Assembly: GCA_963989385.1 (NCBI GenBank)
Contig: OZ022505.1
Coordinates: forward strand, 60,267,737-60,331,736
From: Ctena decussata
Lineage: Eukaryota > Mollusca > Bivalvia > Lucinida > Lucinidae
DNA length: 64,000 nt
Reading direction: 5' to 3'
Of this stretch, positions 40,401-51,689 are shown piece by piece. A model generated the notes under the pieces. It made no database searches, had not been told where the DNA came from, and worked only from the letters and a program-made list of their open reading frames with translations. The position numbers and the translations under genes were made by a program. Positions within the stretch are counted from its first letter, which is position 1; each line of letters begins with the position of its first letter.

Positions 40401-42456
40401 ACTAGTCAGAAAAAGTGTATTACGTACTGGAATTAGTAAGATGTTGCGTGTTTGACTTCCCATGCACTTACTGAGCAGACTGTGCATATGCTCATCTGAA
40501 GACTTTCTTCGCGTGGCGCAACACTAAATATTCCAGCCACATTCAATGATAACAGATTTATTCCTCATGTTCAGCTGACACACAACGCTGACACAACGTC
40601 GTCATTAACGTTGGTTAAACGTCACTGTGCCGTTGAATTAACGTTGATATTGACGGTTACTTTTTACTTCAGACAAAAGCTGATCAAATGAGGCGCGAAT
40701 TAGTACTCCGAAATAAAGAGGCTTATCGAAGATGTTTTGCCATAGTTTAATCGATGATCACAAAACATCGAATCACATCGAATCAACGTTGATTCGATGA
40801 TGATTCAACTTTTTTTGTCTGCTGGCATGATGAGACTGAAATGTAAACAGCGCAGATCCTGATACGACTGCTCCACTAGGCCTGCAATGTGTGTCCCAGT
40901 AGTAAGAACTGCAGGATAGGCTATTACTGATCGCAAACTCTCAAAAGTACACTTTGTAAATGTTGAAAATCGGTACTTTGTTGTCTACGACCATAATACA
41001 TTGAAAACATCGGTTCTCGTCCGATCACGGAAATTAAGCAACGTCGGGCCCGGTTAGTACTTGGATGGGTGACCGCCTGGGAATACCGGGTGCTGCAGAC
41101 TTTTGTCTGCTTTTCTTTATTTTCTATTTTTATTTCTTTTTTCTTTGATAGTTTTCTTCCCCCAATTTCACGATCACTATATATGTATCTCAAAGCTGTG
41201 CGAAGGAAAATACTTTTCCCTCAACGTTATAGACCGTTTACCGTCTGCTGTGCACTGTCCACTCACCCTTCGCTTTGGAGCATGCTGAAAAGTAGTGCAT
41301 GTTGTTCGCGGTTTTTTGTATACTATTTACTGTCCAGTGAAGTGTCTACTGTCTGTCTACTGCGTCCTGGATACTGTTTACTGCGGTCTGTCTGCTACAA
41401 CATGGATGTGGTGCAAGCACAGGGGCATGGGTACAAGGTCGCAGCATGTGCGCCTGTTTCAACGCATCTGGACTCTAAAATGATGTACCTTCAACCAAAG
41501 TGGAGTCGCACAAACAGATGAAACCAACATAAGCATCATAGTAACCTGCACTTTATGGGAGATGAACCCTGGTGGCCCGTAAGACTAATAAAGGATTGCA
41601 AAAATTCCTATGTAGCACATACCTATATTTGGGCAGCAAAACCCACACGCAGGCACATCTAATTTTCTGTACATTTAAGTTCTGCAATAGTTAAAACAAA
41701 TAAAAAAATAACAAGTAAATTAAAAAGGCAGTTCTGACATTTTTCTTGTCAATTTTAGTTTTGTATGATAGAAATACAGAATTTATCAATTTTGGCATTA
41801 TGCACAAATTCTGGCATTATTTCTTTTCCCTAGAGAATTGCTTCTTTCGTCTGAAGATCGATGTTAATGAAACGTGGACCTAGAATAAATTAGTTATGAC
41901 TGTGGGCAGACTTCCAATATCATTATTTTGAACCACGACGCGAGAAAACCAACAAAGTGGTTGTGTGCCCAGCGCAGACTCAGATAAGCCCGGGCATCCA
42001 CCCAGTCTGATCAGAGTCTTTGCTGTCCACATGAAGGTAGCGCGCCACGTTAGATCCTTAGCTACCGTTAAAGCGCTTAGAAAAGACTGTGATCATACTA
42101 GGCGGATGCCCAGGCTGATCTGAGTCTGCGATGGGCGCACTTCCACTTTGCTGCTTTCTCTTGTCGCGGCTCATTTTTTTCTGATTCAGATAAACGGATA
42201 CCTAATTGGAAGCTCAAGGAGACGGATCAGATCTTCACATTGATACATACTACCCAGCAGGCACACAACGTTATAATGACGTCGCATTGACGTCGACGCA
42301 AACATTACATTTCATCGACGTCATTCTGACGTCATGTGCCCGCTGGGAAAAACTTACTGCCCAGCAGGCACATGACGTCGTATTGACGTCTATGCGGCAT
42401 GGTGGCGTCGCATCGACCCCATTTTGACATCATTACGACGTCATGTGCCTGCCGGG
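37459..42456. repeat. Unit 9: complete 5S macrosatellite unit
   Basis: Contents: left arm 38621-39266, right arm 40387-40942, 5S gene 40983-41102, MITE twins 42253-42456. It shares the unit 8 variants. With unit 10 it shares 'ccaggttattc' near 37532. Confidence 0.95.
40983..41102 (+). rRNA. 5S ribosomal RNA, copy 8 (G8A variant)
   Basis: Full-length 120-nt copy sharing the G8A change with copy 7. Otherwise it matches copy 3 by eye. It is the last 5S gene of the array. Confidence 0.9.
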
Positions 42457-45387
42457 TGTCTTGCAATGCTGTTCAAACAATTTCCATCGTTTTTATTTAC
42501 TCTCTCTATTGGGACACCTTTAAATTACCAGGTTATTCTAAAATTTAAACAAATGCTAAAAGTAGCTGACAGTGTGTCAAAAATACTGATAGGATATGAC
42601 GCATTGCACATCTTGATCTGATTCTAAAGTGATTTCTCAGATACATCTATCCCAAAATTTCGGATCACTGCGGTTATTTTTATTTATTTTTTGTTAATCT
42701 TGCAGCTCTTGGATTACATCATTGATAATCAACGGTCGGTTATATTTGCACGTGCATTTTATGCTCATCTCTTTAAACGATATGAGCCTTGTCCGGGCAA
42801 AATATGTTTGACACTATACGCAAACAGTGGGTACCAAGATAAGTCTATGCAACTGCGTAGTCTGTCAGAGTTAGTGCAGTTCACCGTTTGATTTCCAGAA
42901 GGTATACTTATTGTGCCTAACCTGTTCTGATTGTGCTAGTGCACAGACTAGTCTGGACATAGGCGTTTTGCATACACCACAAGGCTGACTTTATCACGAC
43001 ACGACTCAAATGGCCTGCGCAAGGAAAAAATGTGCTTCAACCCATAATATTTTCAGCGAAATATGTATGTATACGCAACCAGGAGGTACCAAGATATGTC
43101 TACGCTCATGTGTAGTCTACCGTGCTCTGATTGCGCATGCGTCTAGTCAAGACACGCGCGTTTTGCTTATGAAATAAGACTGGTTTTATCATGACACGAG
43201 GTATGCGCAAGGGAAAATGTATTTCACCCCATCTTGGGAAAAGCGAATGCAGTCCCATTAGTGTCTTTTCTTTAAGCGCTCTTTACGACGCCACAGTGTA
43301 TGATGCTCAAGATTGCTTATACATGTTGTGAACGCATACATGTTACCACAGACTGGACTGATTCTTCTCGTCGCATGTGGCAATTTTCCGAGGGTGCGGC
43401 TCTTGGGTTACATCATTGGCAATCAGGATAGTCAAGTGTCGATCTTATTTTCACGTGCATTTTATGCTCATCTCTTGTTTTGAATGTTATTAGCCCTGTC
43501 CGGGTAAAATATGTTTGACGCTATACACAAACAATGGGTACCAGGATAAGTCCATGTAACTGCGTTGTCTGTCAGAGTAAGTGCAGTGCATCGTTTACGA
43601 GAGAGCCTGCACTGCCGCGAGAGTTTGAGATCAGTAAAAGTTATAATATCCTGTTGTTCTTACTACCGGGGCACACATTGCGGGCCTAGCAGAGCAGTCA
43701 TATCAGGATCTGCGCTGTTTGCGGTTCAGCCTCACCAAGCCTGCGGAAATTAAATGCTGAATCATCATTGAATCAACGCTGAATCAACATTGAATCAACG
43801 TTGATTCAATGTGATTCAATGGTGTGTGCCCAGTGTATAAACTATAGAAAAACATCTTTAATGAGCCTCCTTATTACTGAGTACAAATTTGCACCTCATA
43901 TAATCAGCTATGTCTCAAGTTACATGTAAACCGTCAGTATCAACGTCAGTTCAACGTCATAGTAACGTTTAATCAACGTCAATGCCACGCCGTTGTTTCA
44001 GCGTTCTGTGTCAGCTGAACCTGAGGCACAAATCTGTAATCATTGAATGTGGTTAGAATATTTAGAGTTTTGTCGCGCGAAAAAACACTTCAGGTGAGCA
44101 TAAGCGAACTGTGCATATCAGCTTTCACATATGCGCAGTCTGCTCAGTAAGTGCAGGGAGAGTCAGGTTATCAAAACATGCAACATCATATCAATTTCAG
44201 TGCGTACTATATTTTTTTCCGAATAGAATGCGCATTTACGCAGACTAGTCTAAGCAGTGCCGGATCTCTCCTTAAAGGTTCGGAACAAAATTTTTTCATA
44301 CCTATAAAACAGCTCATAATTTTAAAAGATTTGTTTTATGTACACACAGATAATGAGCAAGGTCATACATTCGGATAGAAGCTACATGATATTACAACGC
44401 ATCTTTATTTAGAAACTGAAAGTACAAACGTTTTGAAGGATTAAGTGCGTATTTTAAAACATCATTTTATGAAGAAAACAAAATCGCTTCTAAGCTTGAA
44501 AAAGCCGAAAGATTCACTTAGTTTGTTACTCCCCTTTCAATTTTATTTAGAACAAAATAGGAAGGGACCCAGATTTGGAATAACGAAAATTCCATAGCTT
44601 TCTATTCGTTAATACCCCTCACCTGCCTTGAAAGGCCATTTCACCCCCCCCCTCCTCCCCCCACACACTACCACACCCATCAATTACGCACTTGTTTCTT
44701 GGCGTGCTACAGGGTGAAACTTTTATTGTGCCAATGTTTAAATCTTATTAAACAGTATTCCATAGGGAAGAATTCTCGTTATAGTGACGGGATTTTCCGA
44801 TAATCTCCAAGAGGGCCGGAAAAAAGCGGTTACCTGTATGCGGTTCTCAGTTTAATAGGGAAATGTATAGAAGCTCATAAATAAGTTAAATTTTCTTATT
44901 TAATATATTTTCCGACATTAAATTATAACGTCTAGCACGAAAGAGCATTTCAAGCTCTTTAATCTGGTATAAAAATCATAGAAATGTGTCAATGAGAAGT
45001 TTCTTCCATCAGAGCCCATAGTTTTCTTTCTATAAACCATAAGTTTCTTAACACAATTTATTCAAATTACGCGAATCTTCGTTTTTTGACCTAAATAACA
45101 CATACAAATTAACATTTGCGAATCTATTATAACGCATGAGCTAGAAGCTGTAGTCCACTGATTACAATGATGTATTTTATACATACATAGCTAATTGGGA
45201 AATTTCTTCCCTGAACGCCTAATTTTGCTAACTATTGATTCGAAGCTTGGTCGAAATTTTTCTAAGTTCTCTCTATTAACCATTAAAACACTGGAAAGGG
45301 AAGCAATCCCATTTATGGCCAAGGGCTAAAATTTACAGGTAGTACAGAGTTATCGATTTTACACCGTAACGAGTTTTCTGCCAGATG
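42457..45387. repeat. Unit 10: partial terminal copy
   Basis: The left arm (43619-44264) and loop are intact. The sequence leaves the repeat after 'ctgccagatg' at 45387, about ten bases into the right arm. The right arm, 5S gene and MITE twins are therefore missing. Novel sequence starts with 'gttcgaatttt'. Confidence 0.95.
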
Positions 45388-47177
45388 GTTCGAATTTTGG
45401 CCTGGTCGGATCATTTTTTCAGAGTTACTTGCCCTTGAGCGATGAAATATTTTCCCATAGACTTTGTCATTGCTCTGGCACCTTGATTTGTGGAGCAAAT
45501 TTGATTTAATTTCACACAAGTGATTAGTATGACAATATTTTGGACAAGTTCGCGTTTCAGCGTTCTGGGGTCAAGCTCAAGGTCACAGTGGCTATTTTTA
45601 GAAAAACTTTGTCATCGCACTAGCACCTACATTTGAGAACCGAATTCAATTTAATTTCACACAAGTGATTAGTATGACAATATCTTGGACATGTTTGCGT
45701 TTCAACGTTCTGGGGTCAAGGTCACAGTGGCTGTTTTTAGAAAACTTTGTCATCCCTCTAGTGCCTTCATTTATGGTTAGATTTTGATTAAAACTTCACA
45801 CAAATGTTAAGTATGACAATATCTTGAACAAGCTCGCATTTCAGTGACATAAGGTCAATGTCAAGGTCACAGTTGCTGTTTTTAGAGAAACTTTGTCATT
45901 GCTCTAGCGCCTTCATTTATGGACCGATTTCGATTTAACTTCCCACAAGTGATAAGTATGGCAACATTTTGGGCAAGTTTGCGTTTCAGCATTCTGGGTA
46001 AAGGTCAGGGTCACAGTAGCTATTTTTAGAAAAACTTTGTCATTGCTCTAGCACCTTCATTTACGGAACGATTTTGATTTAACTTCACACAAATGTTTAG
46101 TATGACAGTATCTTGAACAAGTTTGCGTTTCAGCGTTCTAAGGTCAATGTCACAGTTGCTATTTTTAGAAAAAACCTTTATCATTGCTCTAGCACCTTCA
46201 TTTACAGACCGACTTTGATTTAACTTCACACAAATGTTTAATATGACAGTATCTTGAACAAGTTTGCGTTTCAGCGTTCTAAGGTCAAGGTTACAGTTGC
46301 TATTTTCAGAAAAACTTTGTCATCGCTCTGGCAACTTCATTTATGGATCGATTACACAAATGTATAGTATGACGATATCTTGAACAAGTTCATGTTTCAG
46401 CGTTCTAAGGTCAAGGTCACAGTTGCTATTCCCTCTGGCGACTTCATTTATGGACCAATTTTGATTTAACTTCGCACAAATGTTTAGTATGACAATACCT
46501 TGAACAAGTTTGCTTTTCAGCATTCTAACGTCAAGGTCAAGGTCGCAGTGGCTATTTCTAGAAAAACTTTGTCATCGCTCTAGCACCTTCATTTATGGAC
46601 CAATTTTCAGTTAAAGGTTTACGCCCTTGTTTATGATTACAAAAAACATTTCAATGAAATATTGTCAGAGTAACTCCGAAATGACCCATTTGTACATTTG
46701 ACACTAGAAATTAGAAGAAGTTTTTGTGAAAAGTAATTTCAAAATAAGAAATAAAATAAATTTTCTACAGTCGCGGTCCGCGACCGAAATTTTCTTACTG
46801 GATAGAATTAATTTGCTCTGACGTCACAAGCACTTGCACGAATCAGAAAAATACGAAGGTATCGTCATATGACCGTAAGGCGTGGTAACAACTTTCCTAT
46901 TGGCCGACGATAGTGTTCATTTACATTTTCAGTTTCGATATTTTATTTTCATTAAAAAATACGTTAAACTGAAACACTTTTTCTGAATTTTTACCATGGA
47001 TTTAGGTATGATTTATATTATCTAACGAAATTGGTAAAATTGTTTATTTTTGAGATGGTGAAAAAATGAGGGAGTATACCTTTAACTTGGCACAAATGTT
47101 AAGTATGACATTATCTTTGACAAGTTCTCATTTCAGCATTCTAGGGCTAAGGTCAAGGTCACAGGGGCTATTTTTAC
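45388..47177. repeat. ~143 bp tandem repeat with GGTCAAGGTCAC motif
   Basis: About ten diverged copies spaced roughly 116-148 bp. Each reads 'ttagaaaaactttgtcat.gctctagc.ccttcatttatgg', then 'gatttaacttcacacaa.tgt', then 'agtatgacaatatcttg', then 'gcgtttcagcgttct' and '..ggtcaaggtcacagt' (dots mark differences). Copies begin near 45463, 45605, 45740, 45888, 46029, 46170, 46309, 46430 (shortened) and 46563. The last is interrupted by the MITE at 46615-47081. This family is familiar from bivalve introns. No coding capacity is evident. Confidence 0.85.
46615..47081. mobile_element. 467-bp MITE with TTAA target duplication
   Basis: The tandem repeat is interrupted exactly at its 'gatTTAActtc' site. 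TTAA flanks both sides (46611-46614 and 47082-47085). The ends are inverted repeats, AGGTTTACGCCC and GGGAGTATACCT (10 of 12 match). The interior is non-coding and A/T rich with a 'cgcggtccgcg' palindrome near 46773. TTAA target choice is known for piggyBac and Kolobok superfamilies; which one applies here I cannot tell. Confidence 0.85.
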
Positions 47178-48139
47178 TGTCAGTGCAATAATCTAACCTT
47201 CCTGGTAAGCTTATTCTGCGACAAACAGGTAGGCTGAATTTTTCAATTACACCGCATGTGCTTTCCGCAAAGTTTCTTTTGTCTCTGATCAGCAACGTCT
47301 AAAACTAATTGCCAATTATGATGAAACAGTATTCTCGTATAATATGTACATGATAATGGTTTGCAGAAGAATACGCAGAATTTAGAGTATAAAGATTTAC
47401 ATGTAGATGTTTCCGAGGAAGCCACCAAGTGCATTAAAATAGACTACTACTGACGACTCTAAGATATTTCACCATGTTGGCGGTCTACCATGTGTTCAAG
47501 TTCGGTTAAACGATATGTAAAGTTTGTAAACCTTTACCACATATACACTAAGCGCTACCGTTTATTCGTGTACACATAGAAGCCCTAGGTGTAAGTAGTG
47601 GCGCTATTCAGATGAAAGCGGTGCAGGTCAAAAATTAGGTCACTACGTCAAATCTTAGAAAATCTTAGAAAACTCTTGTGTACTCTCTAGAGGGCACTGT
47701 TTTTATCCAATTCATGAAATTTAGTCAGACTGTTTATTTTTATGAAATCTAGAGCTGGTTTGTAAGTGGGTCATGTCAGGTCAAAAAGTAAGCCAGATAT
47801 GAGAAAAACCTTGAGTACACTCTAGAGGGCACAGTTTTGATCCAATCTTTGTTCAGAATGTTTATTTCTGTGTAACTTAGAACAAGGTGCTCTGGTGACC
47901 TCCTTTATTAAACAGTTTTTTTACCAGTATAACTTCACAGCTGTATTGGATTTGTTTGACGTAAATATCTGCACTCTTCTAAAACCACTGGTTTAAGGTT
48001 TGTAACAAATGAGTGAAGTAACAAAGTGTGTCTGTTGACAGTAAGATCTCAGGTGAGCTACAGGACCATTGGTCTTCTTGTTGTGTAACGGCACACATAT
48101 TGATATGCATGTTTGTGACGATAGGTTGCTTTGGTTTCA
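47178..48139. repeat. Diverged bivalve-type interspersed repeat
   Basis: The phrase 'gtacactctagagggcac...ttttgatccaat' occurs twice (about 47680 and 47815), with 'gggtcatgtcaggtcaaaaa' between. The stretch ends in 'caggtgagctacaggaccattggtcttcttgtt' style text near 48050-48082. This resembles the common bivalve repeat that carries such ends. No gene seen. Confidence 0.55.
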
Positions 48140-48320
48140 TCATGTCCATAAGGGGGTACAGTTGAAGTATTGAAGAACTGGGTTTCCATCAGCTTCAACT
48201 GCTGGACTTAGTTCAAGTAACATGGCGCCACTGTGACTCGGGTAAGGAGCACCATATAGATCTTTTGCCGATGGAATCAGTTTTGCATTTTGAAGAAATG
48301 AGAAGTGAACACGCTGGTTT
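48140..48320 (-). CDS. Possible terminal exon, weak histidine-phosphatase resemblance
   Basis: On the minus strand a pyrimidine-rich stretch ending 'gaccttttcgtcag' could be a splice acceptor at 48320. An open frame then runs to TGA at 48140-48142. The peptide includes LYGAPYPSHSGAMLLELSP and then DGNPVLQYFN. The pattern 'G-x-P-Y-P-x-x-x-x-x-M-x-x-E-L' followed by a short strand reminds me of the C-terminal segment of histidine acid phosphatases, but the catalytic RHG and HD motifs are not in the window. It could be an exon of a gene starting upstream, a pseudogene fragment, or chance. Confidence 0.25.
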
Positions 48321-48388
48321 CTGACGAAAAGGTCAAGCAGCAAAATGAAAATAATCAGTAAATCAAGGCATTTGCTTAGCACGCTCAA

Positions 48389-50390
48389 TTATTAATTTCT
48401 TTGTGCTGAATATCAAGTTGTAGTAGGATCTGACAAAAGATCTTCCTATCGGGGGTACCAAAGAACCTTCGTAACCAATCTTCGTTTCATTTCCATGGTC
48501 CTCTTCCATACTGGCAGGTGACCAGTGGTGGTTGTCTTTTGTTCCTTTTTTTATCTTGTAACCGACATATTAGGTTTAGTGACTCTAAATTTTGAGTAAA
48601 TAAAGTAGGGTAAATGTAGGTATAAAAGTGATTTATTTTTTTTAAATAGACAACAACATATGCCTGTGACAGATTCTCAACTTAGGTCACCATAAAGCAT
48701 TGGAATACGAGCGTAGCGTACCAGTGGTGGCCATCACGATAACTATTCGTTTAATGATGCATTTTCAAAAAACTTTGATGATATGTTGTTGAAATTCTGT
48801 TTTCTTTGTCAAATTTTAAGAGTTATAGCGCTTTCAGCAGGGGCGGAATATAAGAAACACAAACATTTATCAGAAACAGACTTTAAAACTTTGACACAGT
48901 AATTTCGTAGGCACACACTACATCTTTTTATGGGCATTTCTTTGTTTCATTTTACAAAATGGCCAAATCTGTGGCGCTTCAATTACGTAAATACGCGAGC
49001 AAAATGCAAACAGCTACCACTGGTACGCGACCACCACTGTTTGCACGCCAATAGTACACTTTTAACCTGCATTTTCATACTGTATTATTTATTATTGTAT
49101 TTTTTTATTCATTTAGTATGCAAATGGGGAAGGTTTTTTTTTAATGGAAACTTAGGTATTTTCTTAAACAAGTTTCCTTTTAAAAGGAAAGTCTTGCCAA
49201 GTTTGCACATAAAAATAATATCCACTATAGAAGGGAATCATGGTTCGATACGTATCAATATAATTCACCCAATAAGTCAGCATAACATACTTTATACTGT
49301 ATACAGTATTGCATTGCTTAAAGTCTCTATAATTTGTACATGTGTATAAACAAAAGCAACAAACTTTTGGCTTTGAATTGGGGCTGCAGACAGACTGATC
49401 GTTTTTTAATGTTACCAGTCACCATAGGCTTTGGTTGATCGTTTTTAACGTTACCAGGCACGATAGGCATGTGAAGCATCACCAGATTTTTGGCCCTAAG
49501 TCCTTAAATGGCTTTGTTTTATTGGAAATAAAAGAAACTTTGATAACAGAAGCTCTGATCATTTGTTATCTTCTTATTTATTTCTGTTTGGCTTAACAAT
49601 GTCGTTCGTACAGAAACATTAAGGGTTGAGATATTCTGCAGTATTCTAAATATACTCATTTAAGAACTGTGTATATCAAAAGATAATTACAAGACAGCCC
49701 AGCATGCATAAGTTTATAGAGTTATTAAACTCTAATAATACAAAAATTCTTAATACGTCGTAACCTCGCTGTATGTACAATAAAGGCTTTAGATTTGAGG
49801 TTACAAAACTGAAAATGAAGTAAACTGATACCATTTCCGATTTATCCATTGCAAAAATAATTATGTGGTCATTCTCATGCGTATGCTACTAAAATAGGTG
49901 GTAATACATTTATCATTGTATGATGACAAGCTGTATATGCTTAAGTCATAATAAAGTTCTGTTCTGTTCAGTATTCTGTAGCAGTGTTTTGTAGCCTCTA
50001 CTGGCATACGCCTGAAAGATAAAATAAATAATGGAAAAAAAACAGTATTAACTTCGAATCTATGGAGATGCAAGGGAGTTCACCCTTGTTGCTAAGTATT
50101 TAGTCTCTCAGCGCTCCAGATCAGTTTTTAGGCGGATAATTCAAAAATATTTATTTTATTTCTCAACGAAAACCTGTTTGTTACCCTCATTAGAACCGAC
50201 TGGCTGAGACGTTTCTAATGAGATTCAAATATACGATTTTATGGAAAAGTATGAGAAAATATCCTTGAATTATCCCTGTTACCTCTTCTTGTCAGTAGTA
50301 CTGGATTCTCTGTTCTTACATGATGATTCTCTTAAAGATAAGGATTTACTGTAAAAACTTGGAACTTTATTCTACTGAGAGTTTATTATA
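48389..50390. other. A/T-rich intergenic stretch
   Basis: No gene supported. It holds short inverted matches sharing GCGTACCAGTGGT (48714-48728 against 49014-49029) and a ~37 bp direct duplication 'gatcgtttttaa.gttaccag.cac.ataggc' at about 49397-49468 (dots mark differences). Confidence 0.5.
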
Positions 50391-50502
50391 GGAATGAATT
50401 TTATTTTTGTGGATTTTATCGACGTGTAAATGCCAGCAAATCACTCACAAGCTGAATAAAGCCCATACACATCCATAAAATCCACAAAATAAAACTCATT
50501 CC
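50391..50502. repeat. Short foldback element
   Basis: Arms of about 42 bp: 'ggaatgaattttattt' at the left and its reverse complement ('aaaactcattcc' end) at 50461-50502, also sharing GTGGATTTTAT. The loop is about 28 bp. MITE-like hairpin with no coding capacity. Confidence 0.7.
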
Positions 50503-50690
50503 TTTAAAATGTCAGCTATACCGAGCGTTTTAGAAACTGTCGCAAAGAAAATAGTCCAAATACATGGAGTTCCTGATTTGTGGTTCAGGGGATCTATCGA
50601 AGTATAGCGGCGTTTTCTGGGCGCTCTTGACCAATCAACTTTCGGTAAATTAGCTGTAGTAAACTGAATTGGAATTATTATGCATTGAAA

Positions 50691-51065
50691 TACCGTATAC
50701 AACATAATTTTCGCGGTGTTCCATTTTTTAGCGGAAACCCGCTGTCGCTTAGAAACCGCGAATATTAAAAATCGCGAAATAATTTCCTGTTTCTTACAAA
50801 GTATCTTCTGTAGACACAGTGTTCATATGTTTTGTTTCTCTTTGCTTCGGTAATTGCTGGTACTTTTCACTTGAACCAGTTCTTTCATTAGCCTGCGGCA
50901 GCCCTGCCGCAGAATAATGAACGAACGGACTCTAGTGAAAAAGAAGCTTTGCTTTTCGCGCATGTTGCTAACCGCGAAAATTAAAAATCGCGTAAATTAA
51001 TGTTTATGTTTTTGACCCTTATCCGCGAAAATTTGAACCCGCGAAAATTACCGCATATACGGTAT
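50691..51065. mobile_element. TIR element with CGCGAAAA motifs
   Basis: Bounded by TACCGTATA at 50691 and its inverse TATACGGTA ending at 51065. The interior has many 'CCGCGAAAATT / AAATCGCG' inverted motifs ('attttcgcgg' at the left, 'ccgcgaaaat' at the right). Non-coding, MITE-like. Confidence 0.6.
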
Positions 51066-51141
51066 GTTTGAAGTGAACTAAACTGCGGAGGAGTGTCTAC
51101 ACATCGTAAGGTAAATGTGTACACTTTCACGAGAAGCAACT

Positions 51142-51278
51142 CTACCGTTTCTTCTTTTTTTGCTTCCCTTCTAAATAGGGCAGGGGGTCAACTCTTAAAG
51201 AAAAGAATTTACCCCCCTTCGATGCTCCCCTAGGAGCAAAATTACGAAGCTGTCTTCGCAAATCACCCGTAGAAAAAC
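51142..51278 (-). CDS. Candidate last exon of the cysteine-rich gene
   Basis: On the minus strand 'attctgactacag|GT' is a possible acceptor at 51278 in the same phase (1) as the three exons upstream. An open frame of 44 residues runs to a TAG at 51142-51144 and ends in a very basic tail, GKQKKKKR. The basic C-terminus would suit a secreted ligand, but the piece has no cysteine, so the tenth cysteine expected for the second domain is missing here. I saw no polyadenylation signal close downstream. It may be the true last exon, an alternative end, or chance. Confidence 0.35.
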
Positions 51279-51568
51279 CTGTAGTCAGAATGGTGTGTAT
51301 TTTCCCGGAGTTACTTTTTTGCGCGCTGCGGCTCACGGGCCATCATTGTTGTTGCAAGCTTCTGGGCAGCTATTCGGAATGTGACCTATATGCGTTTTAG
51401 ACCGTCAATGAGAAATGAAGAAAAAAAATCAAATCAACCAGCATGTTGTAGCCCATTGCAGTAATCTAGGTCATGCGATTCTGACAAGGCAGCATTTTCT
51501 GCAAGTTTTTGTAATATTACGATGAAAATTCGATCGAAAATAGCTGATTCTTGTTTATTTCAACCTAC

Positions 51569-51685
51569 CCGTCTCTCCAAGAGGTATATCAAACGTGCCT
51601 GATCCATGACAGGTCAAACCGCTGGAGCAAGGACAGCCGAAGGTCATGTGGTTTGGCTTTCCCGATCCACCCTTTACAAAGCAAT
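51569..51685 (-). CDS. Prokineticin-like domain exon, second half (exon C)
   Basis: Minus-strand exon of 117 bp with acceptor 'aactag|AT' and donor 'G|gtaggt', phase 1 at both ends. It encodes 38 complete codons with cysteines in the pattern C-x15-CPC-x5-C: starts CFVKGG, then FGCPCSSGLTCHGSG, and ends PLGET. CPC followed by five residues and C is the signature of the second half of the prokineticin/AVIT (colipase-like) domain, which forms secreted disulphide-bonded ligands. Exon C is clearly a paralogue of exon A at 56695-56814. Joined to exon B it completes a domain: the split codon gives Asn, making exactly nine residues between two cysteines, as in the family. Confidence 0.7.
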
Positions 51686-51689
51686 CTAG

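Larger units (their letters stand above)
1..45387. repeat. Tandem array of ~5.0 kb 5S-rDNA-bearing units
   Basis: The same ~5 kb sequence recurs head to tail. Taking the base after the second GACGTC-rich MITE as the boundary, units start at 2471, 7472, 12479, 17473, 22471, 27467, 32463, 37459 and 42457. Complete units are 5001, 5007, 4994, 4998, 4996, 4996, 4996 and 4998 bp. Units differ by scattered single-base changes and small indels, so they are distinct copies and not one copy pasted repeatedly. Eight units carry a 5S rRNA gene. A truncated copy lies at the left (its start is outside the window) and a partial copy at the right. Most animal 5S repeats are a few hundred bp to about 2 kb, so this unit is long. 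No convincing protein gene is present in the unit. Confidence 0.97.

Noticed and set aside
1..45387. CRISPR-like or prokaryotic repeat array
   Set aside because: Repeats are 5 kb and contiguous with no spacers, and the 5S and split exons are eukaryotic.
45380..45400. tRNA-like B box (ggttcgaat) at the array junction
   Set aside because: Only a short match. No A box or cloverleaf partner was found around it.
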